Shown here piece after piece: positions 53,821 through 60,812 of a stretch of DNA of 64,000 nucleotides; position 1 is the stretch's first letter; each line of letters begins with the position of its first letter. Made by a program: the position numbers and the translations under genes. The notes beneath the pieces were generated by a model. It saw nothing but the letters and a program-made list of their open reading frames with translations, did no database searches and was not told where the DNA came from. The stretch spans positions 22,498-86,497 of the forward strand of contig DXIE01000057.1 of the NCBI GenBank assembly GCA_019113005.1, written 5' to 3'. Source of the DNA: Candidatus Butyricicoccus avistercoris. GTDB lineage: Bacteria; Bacillota; Clostridia; Oscillospirales; Butyricicoccaceae.

Positions 53821-53843
53821 TTTGACAGCATATCTGACAGCAA
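53821..53843 (+). repeat. TTGACAGCA motifs near attR
   Basis: Two copies (TTTGACAGCA at 53821-53830, CTGACAGCA at about 53834-53842) match the cluster near attL. They are candidate integrase arm sites. The rest of 53773-53957 is non-coding. Confidence 0.5.
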
Positions 53844-53957
53844 AAGTTTGATATAATAGATTGAAATAACAGTAATAACGGTTATTAAAATAGCGGTTTT
53901 ATCGATATATTGGAACTAAATAAAGGTAAAAAAGTTGTAGAAATAATATCTTCTTTA

Positions 53958-53984
53958 TTCAAATCCCTGACTCTCCGCCATAAA
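53958..53984 (+). repeat. attR: second copy of the 27-bp tRNA-Ser repeat
   Basis: An exact copy of 28302-28328, the last part of tRNA-Ser including CCA. The preceding base differs (A instead of G), and the rest of the tRNA is absent, so this copy is not a tRNA gene. Confidence 0.93.
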
Positions 53985-53986
53985 AG

Positions 53987-54020
53987 TCCGTTAAACCATT
54001 TGGTTTAGCGGATTTTCTTT
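53987..54020 (+). terminator. Original tRNA-Ser terminator, stranded beyond attR
   Basis: TCCGTTAAACCA (53987-53998) pairs with TGGTTTAGCGGA (54001-54012), followed by TTTT. It would lie 2 bases after the repeat in the empty chromosome. Confidence 0.8.
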
Positions 54021-54090
54021 GTTTTAAGGCGGAAAAAGTTACTTTTTTAATTTAAAGAAATGCTGTAAAAGAAGGGCACTTTTAACCCTA

Positions 54091-54112
54091 ATTTGCCCGA
54101 AATTTGCCCGAA
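54091..54112. repeat. Tandem 11-bp direct repeat
   Basis: ATTTGCCCGAA occurs twice back to back in the 54021-54190 non-coding stretch outside attR. Its role is unknown. Confidence 0.7.
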
Positions 54113-54194
54113 ACTTTTTCGGAAATTTTTCCAGCTTTTTTGATGGCTCGAAAAGTGACAAAACGACTGATTCAGCTATATATAAATAGTTAAA

Positions 54195-54228
54195 AACCGA
54201 CCTGAGTTTTTCATTACTTAGGTCGGTT
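54195..54228. terminator. Terminator after esterase gene
   Basis: AACCGACCTGAG (54195-54206) pairs with CTTAGGTCGGTT (54217-54228) with one G-T; T-rich flanks on both sides. It ends the leftward pucR-esterase transcript. Confidence 0.75.
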
Positions 54229-54234
54229 AAATTT

Positions 54235-55029
54235 TTATTTAAGATTGAAATTTAAAAATTCTATCGTCTTTTCAAGTAATTTTTTAGTAGCATCGGAATC
54301 AGTGTTCCTGTCAAAGTCATGCATTGGTTCAGATACGATATAGGTTGTTCCTTTGAATTTGGTATATAATTCTTTAAATTCATTATAAGATACATCATTA
54401 TCATTTATGCTATGAGTGTAAAACACAGGGCAAGGCAGTTTATCACATAAAGCAAGAGAATAATCTAAAAAGAAAAATTTTTCTCTGCCTTCATAGAATA
54501 AGTTTTTCCAGTTGCCTGTTTGTCTGGCATAAACATATATGCTGTATCTGCTGTCAAGTGAGCCGTTTGTGCAAAAATTATTTTTGCAAATATTAAGACA
54601 TTTTTCGCTTACTTTAGGCAAGGTATTATAATAATTAGATGGTGTTTCAAACCAATCTCTTGTTAAAAAACCATAACCATAATAAGATAAAATACCATTT
54701 GGTGCTTTAGATAGTTTTTTAGAGGCTGCAAGTAAACAAAGATAAGCACCAGCAGACCTACCCCATAGGAAATATGGCAAATTATTATTTGCTATATAGC
54801 TTTCTATTGAGTTTATAATATCAGATAGTATTATATCAATTTTACTTTCTGGTGCAAGGGGATAATCAAAAGCTATTATAGTAAATCCTGCATTTGTAAG
54901 AGTTTCTATATGAAAATCTGGCAAATCTTCTCTTGAGCCATAAACTAAACCGCCACCATGAAAATATAGGATAACAGCTTTTTGTGGTATATCGGCTTTG
55001 GTATAAATAGTAGCATTATTTAAATTCAT
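54235..55029 (-). CDS. Alpha/beta hydrolase (esterase/acylase-like)
   Basis: A 264-aa hydrolase. YFHGGGLVYGSRED is the oxyanion HGGG motif of the hormone-sensitive-lipase-like group; LWGRSAGAYLC carries the nucleophile Ser (GxSxG variant GRSAG); the acid and His are likely in THSINDNDVSYNEF and PMHDFDRNTD. No signal peptide, so cytosolic. It lies 9 bases after a PucR-type regulator and probably shares its transcript. Substrate unknown; a formamidase-like role in ureide use is speculative. Confidence 0.8.
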   Translation of the reverse strand: MNLNNATIYTKADIPQKAVILYFHGGGLVYGSREDLPDFHIETLTNAGFTIIAFDYPLAPESKIDIILSDIINSIESYIANNNLPYFLWGRSAGAYLCLLAASKKLSKAPNGILSYYGYGFLTRDWFETPSNYYNTLPKVSEKCLNICKNNFCTNGSLDSRYSIYVYARQTGNWKNLFYEGREKFFFLDYSLALCDKLPCPVFYTHSINDNDVSYNEFKELYTKFKGTTYIVSEPMHDFDRNTDSDATKKLLEKTIEFLNFNLK

Positions 55030-55038
55030 ATTATCACA

Positions 55039-56658
55039 TCACTTATTATTATATTTTTCTAAGATTTGATAAATTATAAGACCAATTCTAACTTCTAACA
55101 TTTCATTAGGGTTATTAAAATCCATTCCTGTAATCTCGCTAATTTTATCTATTCTATATGCAACAGTTTTATAATGAACATATAAACTTTGTGCGGTTTT
55201 AGATAGATTTTGATTGTAATTTAAATATGTTTTAAGTGTTGTTATAAGTTCTTTTTGCTGAGATTTTTTATAGTTATAAAGCTTTTGTAACGATTCAGGA
55301 ACATACTCAATAAGTACATTTGGATTTGTTTCTTGACATAAAAGTTTAAATATACCAAGCTCAGAAAATAAAAGTATATCAGAATTATCAGAAAAACCGT
55401 CCATTATATGTATAAAAGATAGTGCATCTTGAGCTTCACGATAAGAGTCCTTGAGATGGGTTATACCATGAACCATTTTGCCTACACCGATTTTAATTAG
55501 TATTTTTGAGTTTTCTTGTTCAATAAACTGTTTTAACTTATTTATATCTTGTTTACATTCAAGTTGAGTTTGTTCATGCTTTGTAGGTTGAATTACAACA
55601 ATTTTGTCCATATCACGATATATTTTAACATCAGGAGAGTGCTGTAAAATAGCATTTTCTACATTGGTCATGTTATAAAGAGTTTGATTTATATTTTTTC
55701 GTCCTTGATATTCAATACCTAAAACTAAAACTCTATAAAAGCCGTTTAAATCCATGTTTAAAAGCTCAATATTACGTCTAAGCTCGGTATATGATATAAT
55801 TTTTCCATTTAAGAGATTATTAAAAATATCATTTTGATATTTCTTTTCAAGTTCAGCAATAGCATGTTTTCTGGTAAATTCATATTGCAGGGCGATTATA
55901 GCATTTTCAATAGCTATACAGTCAAGCAAATCGAATTTAGATACTGTTTCTGTTATAACAAGATACATTTTATTGGTAAGATTTAGCTCTATTATATATT
56001 GATTATTTTGCTTTAAATATTTATATTTTGTGAGCATTCCAGTATCATAAGGTTTTGCATTTTTTGATAAATTAAATTCACAAAATTCATCATTTGCGGC
56101 AGCATAACAAGTGAAATTTCTATCATAAAGTGCAACAGAATTGCGAATAAGTTTATTAAGCATATCAAGAATATCCTTGATAGGGTGCTGTCTTTGGTTG
56201 GAGGATAAAGTCAGAGCTGTAAAGTTATCATGTGTAGTTTTAAAATATTTAAGGCGTGTAACTTCTTCATTAAAGATATGTTCCATAACAAAGGACATAA
56301 TTTTTTGAAAAGAGACTTCGAATGGTACTTCAATTAAAGGCAAACCATGCTCATTGGCGTATTCTTCAAGCATTTTTATTTTGGTTTCAGCGTCTTTTAC
56401 AATTCTACCTTTTTTGATAATTATACCGCTTATAGTTTTAATCTCTTGTAAATAGCTTTGAAATTCAGATATAGAGCAGCTTTTAAACGCATAAAGACCA
56501 GTAAGCAGTAACTCGCCGCCTTTAATAAAATGCATTATATCAGGAGCTTCTATTATAGTAACACCTGTTATTTCATTTTTTTTATGATTTTGTCCTGCTA
56601 TAAGCTTCATATCTGAAAATTCTTTGCTTTCTAGCAAATCTTTTATAGTAAAACTCAT
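55039..56658 (-). CDS. pucR: PucR-family purine catabolism regulator
   Basis: A 539-aa regulator. The N-terminal PucR domain (FTIKDLLESKEFSDMKLIAG, ITGVTIIEAPDIMHFIKGGELLLTGLYAFK, about 1-120) is followed by a GGDEF-like central part and a C-terminal PucR HTH (LNYNQNLSKTAQSLYVHYKTVAYRIDKISEITGMDF). PucR regulators activate purine and ureide degradation genes. It sits just downstream of the catabolic genes, separated by a terminator, making local control likely. Confidence 0.92.
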   Translation of the reverse strand: MSFTIKDLLESKEFSDMKLIAGQNHKKNEITGVTIIEAPDIMHFIKGGELLLTGLYAFKSCSISEFQSYLQEIKTISGIIIKKGRIVKDAETKIKMLEEYANEHGLPLIEVPFEVSFQKIMSFVMEHIFNEEVTRLKYFKTTHDNFTALTLSSNQRQHPIKDILDMLNKLIRNSVALYDRNFTCYAAANDEFCEFNLSKNAKPYDTGMLTKYKYLKQNNQYIIELNLTNKMYLVITETVSKFDLLDCIAIENAIIALQYEFTRKHAIAELEKKYQNDIFNNLLNGKIISYTELRRNIELLNMDLNGFYRVLVLGIEYQGRKNINQTLYNMTNVENAILQHSPDVKIYRDMDKIVVIQPTKHEQTQLECKQDINKLKQFIEQENSKILIKIGVGKMVHGITHLKDSYREAQDALSFIHIMDGFSDNSDILLFSELGIFKLLCQETNPNVLIEYVPESLQKLYNYKKSQQKELITTLKTYLNYNQNLSKTAQSLYVHYKTVAYRIDKISEITGMDFNNPNEMLEVRIGLIIYQILEKYNNK

Positions 56659-56694
56659 TTTTTCACCTTCTTTAGTTTATTATAACATAATTAA

Positions 56695-56725
56695 ATGCAC
56701 CACAGAAATAAAACCTGTGGTGCAT
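56695..56725. terminator. Hairpin between allC-like gene and pucR
   Basis: ATGCACCACAG (56695-56705) pairs perfectly with CTGTGGTGCAT (56715-56725), loop 9 bases. It lies 7 bases after the amidohydrolase stop and ends the catabolic operon before pucR. Confidence 0.75.
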
Positions 56726-56732
56726 AAATTTT

Positions 56733-57974
56733 TTAATTTGCAGTTAGCTTTTCTGCAAGTTCTGTCATAATTAAAGCAGCATTACCAAAATGAGAATAGT
56801 CAGTATGTTCAACCATACAATGACTTCTGCCGTCTACACTTGGTACAAATAACATGGCAGTTGGAACAACTTGACCTATTTCGAGAGCATCATGTCCTGC
56901 ACCGCTGTGCATATAACGATAACTGAAATTGTGGTTTTTACAGCTTTCCTCCATCATGCTTAACATAGGCTGATGAAGATTTACAGGTGTAATTGCAAGC
57001 TTATTTTGAATGTCAAAACTGCCGCCCATAGCCTTAACTTCACACTTTAGGGCATCATGTAGTTTAGCTGAAATTTTCTCTAAATTTTCTATGTTACGAG
57101 AGCGAATATCAACTGTAAATTCACAAGCCTCAGCAACGATATTCATACCACCTGGAATAGTTTTGATATAACCTACGGTTGCAACGCTTCCATCATCGGT
57201 TTCTCTTGCCCAGTCAGCGATTTTAGATATAACTTTAGTTGCTGCGTCTACTGCATCAAGACGCATATTCATAGGTGTAGTGCCTGCATGGTCAGAACGT
57301 CCATGAACAGTTACCATATATCTGTCAATACCTACAATACAATCTACAAGACCGATTTGTATATTTTCAGCATGTAAGACAGGACCTTGCTCGATATGAG
57401 CCTCGATAAAATAACCGATTGAGTTATCTTCCCATTTTGCATTTCCGATTTTCTCAGGGTCAAGACCATATTCAAGCATTGCATCATAAATGCTTACATC
57501 ATTTTTATCTGTAAAGGTTTTGCAGTATTCAGGTGTACGACCAACAAGCATAGCACCAGAGCCAAAATAACCTGTACCAAAACGCATACCTTCTTCATCA
57601 CAGAAAGCAGCAGCGACAAAAGTACGCTTAGGAGTTGTATTTTTCTCATTGAGCTGTCTTGCAACCTCAATAGCACAAATAACACCAGCTATACCGTCAT
57701 AATCTCCGCCGTTTACAACAGAGTCATAGTGTGAGCCCATCATAACACAAGGCAGAGAAGTGTCTGAGCCATAAATAAAACCAAACACATTGCCAGCCTC
57801 ATCTTCTTTAACTTCAAGACCCGCTTTTTGCATTATATCTTTTATATAATTGGCAGCATCTCTGGCTTCCTTAGTAAAAGGCAGACGTGTACAGCCTTTA
57901 TTTGGTGTTGCGGTGAACTGCTTTAAATGTTCAAGATTTTCAGCAATCCTTTGAGTCATTAGCTCTTTGTTCAT
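56733..57974 (-). CDS. allC: Allantoate amidohydrolase / N-carbamoyl amino acid hydrolase
   Basis: M20 family dizinc hydrolase, 413 aa. Metal ligands are seen in GSHYDSV (His82), GGDYDGIAG (Asp93), CDEEGMRFG (Glu127, Glu128) and EAHIEQGPVL (His193); HSGAGHDAL and SHCMVEHTDYSHFGN complete the site. The family splits allantoate (to ureidoglycine, ammonia and CO2) or N-carbamoyl amino acids. The purine-type regulator, FdrA-like and carbamate kinase neighbours favour allantoate. It abuts the small membrane protein gene (1-base spacing). Confidence 0.88.
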   Translation of the reverse strand: MNKELMTQRIAENLEHLKQFTATPNKGCTRLPFTKEARDAANYIKDIMQKAGLEVKEDEAGNVFGFIYGSDTSLPCVMMGSHYDSVVNGGDYDGIAGVICAIEVARQLNEKNTTPKRTFVAAAFCDEEGMRFGTGYFGSGAMLVGRTPEYCKTFTDKNDVSIYDAMLEYGLDPEKIGNAKWEDNSIGYFIEAHIEQGPVLHAENIQIGLVDCIVGIDRYMVTVHGRSDHAGTTPMNMRLDAVDAATKVISKIADWARETDDGSVATVGYIKTIPGGMNIVAEACEFTVDIRSRNIENLEKISAKLHDALKCEVKAMGGSFDIQNKLAITPVNLHQPMLSMMEESCKNHNFSYRYMHSGAGHDALEIGQVVPTAMLFVPSVDGRSHCMVEHTDYSHFGNAALIMTELAEKLTAN

Positions 57975-58184
57975 TTATCTATCTCGCTTTCCTAGTTTAT
58001 CATAAATATGGGTTTTAACTGGAGAATATAGCATTGCAACAGCAATCATAATAAATCCTAAAGTATATAAAATGCTTTGGTCATTATAAAGCCCTAGCAT
58101 AATCATAGCAAAAGCAATCATTATAATTATAAAAGCTATTGTGAGTTTTCCAGCTCGTGTATTAAAGAATTTTTGTTCGTTCAC
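57975..58184 (-). CDS. Small two-helix membrane protein
   Basis: A 69-aa protein with two hydrophobic segments (about 14-32 IAFIIIMIAFAMIMLGLY and 37-54 ILYTLGFIMIAVAMLYSP) and charged ends. Not recognised. It lies between the LctP-type permease (19 bases) and the amidohydrolase gene (directly adjacent), so it may be an accessory subunit of the permease. Confidence 0.65.
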   Translation of the reverse strand: MNEQKFFNTRAGKLTIAFIIIMIAFAMIMLGLYNDQSILYTLGFIMIAVAMLYSPVKTHIYDKLGKRDR

Positions 58185-58203
58185 TGTATTTACGCCCTTT
58201 CGT

Positions 58204-59814
58204 TTACAGATTTACTATTGCAAAAGCAATTAAACCTATCATAATAACGACAGGAACATTTATAACCATGATTTTTTTAAGGATTTTTCCTTCACTACCT
58301 AAAATCTGAGCGGTTGTTGTGCCTAAAATAATATTGCTAGGACTAATAGCACTGCCAACAGATGCACCAGAGGACTGAGCACCTAAAATAACAGATGGGT
58401 CTACATTTAATAGGTTAGCAGTTGCATTTTGGAAACCTGAGAACAGAATGTTAGAACTCATATTGCTACCAGTCATAAATGAGCCAAGCATTCCAACAAA
58501 TGGCGATAAAATTACATATACACCGCCTAAAACATTTGCAATACCATTAGCTAAAACAATAGTCTGACCTGTACCAGCCATTATTTTAGACATAATAATT
58601 AGACCGATAACAGCAAGACCAGAAGGCATAGTCATAGAAACAGCTCTCATAAATATAGCTTTTGTACTTCCTTGTTTAAGCCATTTGCGTTTTTTATAGT
58701 ATAAAAGTCCTAAAATAGAGGATATAAATAGGAACATACTAGCATGAGTAAATGGACTTATAGGGGAGAATTTAGGCTCAGCAGCATTTACAAAGCCATA
58801 GCCTGTAACGGTTTCTGGAAATGATAGAGCAAGTTTAAACTGACTGAAAAAATTAAAAACAGGCGGAATAACAAGCACTACAAGAGTTATAACAGAAAGT
58901 AAAATATAAGGCACAAAAGCGTCAATAAGTTTCATGTTTTTTGGTGAGTCATCAGAGCTTGACTCGGAAAAATCACGATTTATAATTTGACTGTCTTTAA
59001 CACACCATTCGCTATTATACGCCTTTGTACGGCTTAAAAGCAAGACTGCAATCAAAGAAATACAAGCAGGAACAAAGCAAGCAATAGTTGTGTTAATCTG
59101 TGTGAGCAGCAGTTCGCCACCGCCTTGAATCATTGATATACATATTACAGCAGGAAAGCCTTTTTTTATAGCCTTGCCTTTGCCATAAAACCAACATATA
59201 ACAAAGCCTTCAATGATATTCCAAAACCAAATAAAAGCAGCGGTAAAAAATGCGGTTTTAAGATACTCTGGACTTTGTGCTGTAAGTCCAGTTGTCATTG
59301 CAAGAGCGTCCCATGCAGCACCTAGAGTGCCAAAGGTGTTGCCCCAAGACTGTCCTATAAGCGGAATTATAACCGCCCACATAGGTTTTACACCTATGCC
59401 GATAAGCAGAGGAGCACCAACTGCAACAGGTACACCAAAACCAGTTATGCCTTGAAGAAAACTCTCGAAAATCCAACCCATAGTTAGAACAAGTAAAAGC
59501 TCATTAGGCAAAAGTTTTCGCATACCATTTCTAATGACGGAAAATGCTTTTGCTTCAAGCCCGACTTGATACATAAGCACAGCAGTAAAAACTATAAGCA
59601 ATATTGTAAGAGCATTCCAAATGCCTTTTGCACTTTCACTAGCTATAAGTTTTATATCAGCTTTATAGAAAATAACACCAGTTAAAACGGTTATTATAAG
59701 ACCAATAGGGGCGGCATCAGTCGCACCCCATTGGAATTTTATCATAAGCACAAGCAGCGTGAGAATTGGTAAACACGCTAAACCCCACATCAAAAAGTTA
59801 ATTGGTATATCCAT
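58204..59814 (-). CDS. LctP/L-lactate permease family transporter
   Basis: A 536-aa protein with about 12-14 membrane helices. FLQGITGFGVPVAVGAPLLIGIG and GMLGSFMTGSNMSSNILFSGFQ are the two LctP family hallmarks. Lactate, glycolate and glyoxylate are known substrates of the family, but the surrounding ureide genes suggest a related carboxylate such as allantoate, oxamate, oxalurate or glyoxylate. Cotranscribed with carbamate kinase (36-base gap) and the small membrane protein. Confidence 0.88.
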   Translation of the reverse strand: MDIPINFLMWGLACLPILTLLVLMIKFQWGATDAAPIGLIITVLTGVIFYKADIKLIASESAKGIWNALTILLIVFTAVLMYQVGLEAKAFSVIRNGMRKLLPNELLLVLTMGWIFESFLQGITGFGVPVAVGAPLLIGIGVKPMWAVIIPLIGQSWGNTFGTLGAAWDALAMTTGLTAQSPEYLKTAFFTAAFIWFWNIIEGFVICWFYGKGKAIKKGFPAVICISMIQGGGELLLTQINTTIACFVPACISLIAVLLLSRTKAYNSEWCVKDSQIINRDFSESSSDDSPKNMKLIDAFVPYILLSVITLVVLVIPPVFNFFSQFKLALSFPETVTGYGFVNAAEPKFSPISPFTHASMFLFISSILGLLYYKKRKWLKQGSTKAIFMRAVSMTMPSGLAVIGLIIMSKIMAGTGQTIVLANGIANVLGGVYVILSPFVGMLGSFMTGSNMSSNILFSGFQNATANLLNVDPSVILGAQSSGASVGSAISPSNIILGTTTAQILGSEGKILKKIMVINVPVVIMIGLIAFAIVNL

Positions 59815-59850
59815 AAATGTTCTCCCTAACTTTTTGGCACAGGTATTAAA

Positions 59851-60777
59851 TTATGAATGAATAACTGTGCCAGTTTTGCCAGCAATACCATCAGCAGCTT
59901 TTTCAAGTAGTGTGATAAGAGCCTTTTTGTTATTGCCAGACTGTACAAATGAAACAGCAGCTTCAACCTTTGGCAGCATGGAGCCTTTTGCAAACTGTCC
60001 TTCATTTATATATTGTTTTGCCTCATCTACTGACATTTCAGAAATCCATTTTTGATTTGGTTTGCCAAAATTTATAGCAACTTTTTCAACAGCGGTTAAT
60101 ATAACAAGAAAATCAGCATCTAATTTGCTTGCAAGCAAACTGCTGACATTATCTTTATCAATAACCGCATTTGTGCCTACAAGCTTGCCATTTTCATTTA
60201 CAACAGGTATGCCACCACCGCCGCAAGTTATAACAATATGGTCGTTATCCAAAAGAGTTTTAATTGTTTTCAGCTCTTTTATGGCAACAGGCATAGGAGA
60301 AGGCACAACAGCTCTATAACCTCTGCCAGCGTCCTCAATACAAGGTATACCATTTGCTTCATGTTCCTCTGCTTCTTCTTTGGTCAAAAACTTGCCGATA
60401 GGCTTTGTTGGATTTAAAAAAGCAGGGTCATCTTTAGAAACTTCAACCTGTGAAAGAATAGTCGATACTTTTTTATCAATATTTCGCTTATAAAGCTCAT
60501 ATTTAATGGCATTTTGCAAATCAATCCCTATATAACCTTGACTCATTGCAACACAAGTAGGCAGAGGAATTTTTTTTAAATTCTTTTTTTGCATATAGTC
60601 CATAGCATCTTGAATCATGCCAACTTGAGGGCCGTTTCCATGGGTTACAATCAGCTTGTAACCCTCGGAAACCAAATCAACAATAACCTTTGCTGTATTT
60701 GCAACAGCACTTTTTTGTTCTTCAATGTCAGCACCTAGAGCATTTCCGCCCAGTGCAATTACAATTTTCTTTTCCAT
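59851..60777 (-). CDS. arcC: Carbamate kinase
   Basis: Transfers phosphate from carbamoyl phosphate to ADP, making ATP. I start at 60777 (MEKKIVIALGGNALG); the track's longer form adds seven residues. Motifs: IALGGNALG, VTHGNGPQVGMIQDAM, THVAMSQGYIGID-like CVAMSQGYIG, GGGGIPVV, NAVIDKDNVSSLLA and KGSMLPKVEAAVSFV. It follows the FdrA-YlbE fusion by 35 bases, the same pairing as E. coli fdrA-ylbE-ylbF-ybcF, where carbamoyl phosphate from the upstream transcarbamoylase is used. Confidence 0.93.
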   Translation of the reverse strand: MEKKIVIALGGNALGADIEEQKSAVANTAKVIVDLVSEGYKLIVTHGNGPQVGMIQDAMDYMQKKNLKKIPLPTCVAMSQGYIGIDLQNAIKYELYKRNIDKKVSTILSQVEVSKDDPAFLNPTKPIGKFLTKEEAEEHEANGIPCIEDAGRGYRAVVPSPMPVAIKELKTIKTLLDNDHIVITCGGGGIPVVNENGKLVGTNAVIDKDNVSSLLASKLDADFLVILTAVEKVAINFGKPNQKWISEMSVDEAKQYINEGQFAKGSMLPKVEAAVSFVQSGNNKKALITLLEKAADGIAGKTGTVIHS

Positions 60778-60812
60778 GCTAGTTCTCTTTCCATTCAAAT
60801 ATAATATTGAAC

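Larger units (their letters stand above)
28302..53984. mobile_element. 25.7-kb integrative genomic island in tRNA-Ser
   Basis: Bounded by 27-bp direct repeats (28302-28328 and 53958-53984), with a tyrosine integrase at the left end and Xis, putative Rep and RecQ-like genes at the right. Excision between repeats would remove 25,656 bp. Genes inside are more AT-rich than the flanks and are mostly TA, defence-like or unknown. No relaxase, coupling ATPase, type IV secretion or phage structural genes are seen, so self-transfer is unlikely; a satellite-like or mobilisable element is the best description. Confidence 0.92.

Noticed and set aside
28302..53984. Integrative and conjugative element or prophage
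   Set aside because: No relaxase, coupling protein, type IV secretion, capsid, portal or terminase genes are seen; only integration and replication functions are present.
53958..53984. Second tRNA-Ser gene at the right end
   Set aside because: Only the 3' part is present; no anticodon arm or 5' half precedes it.
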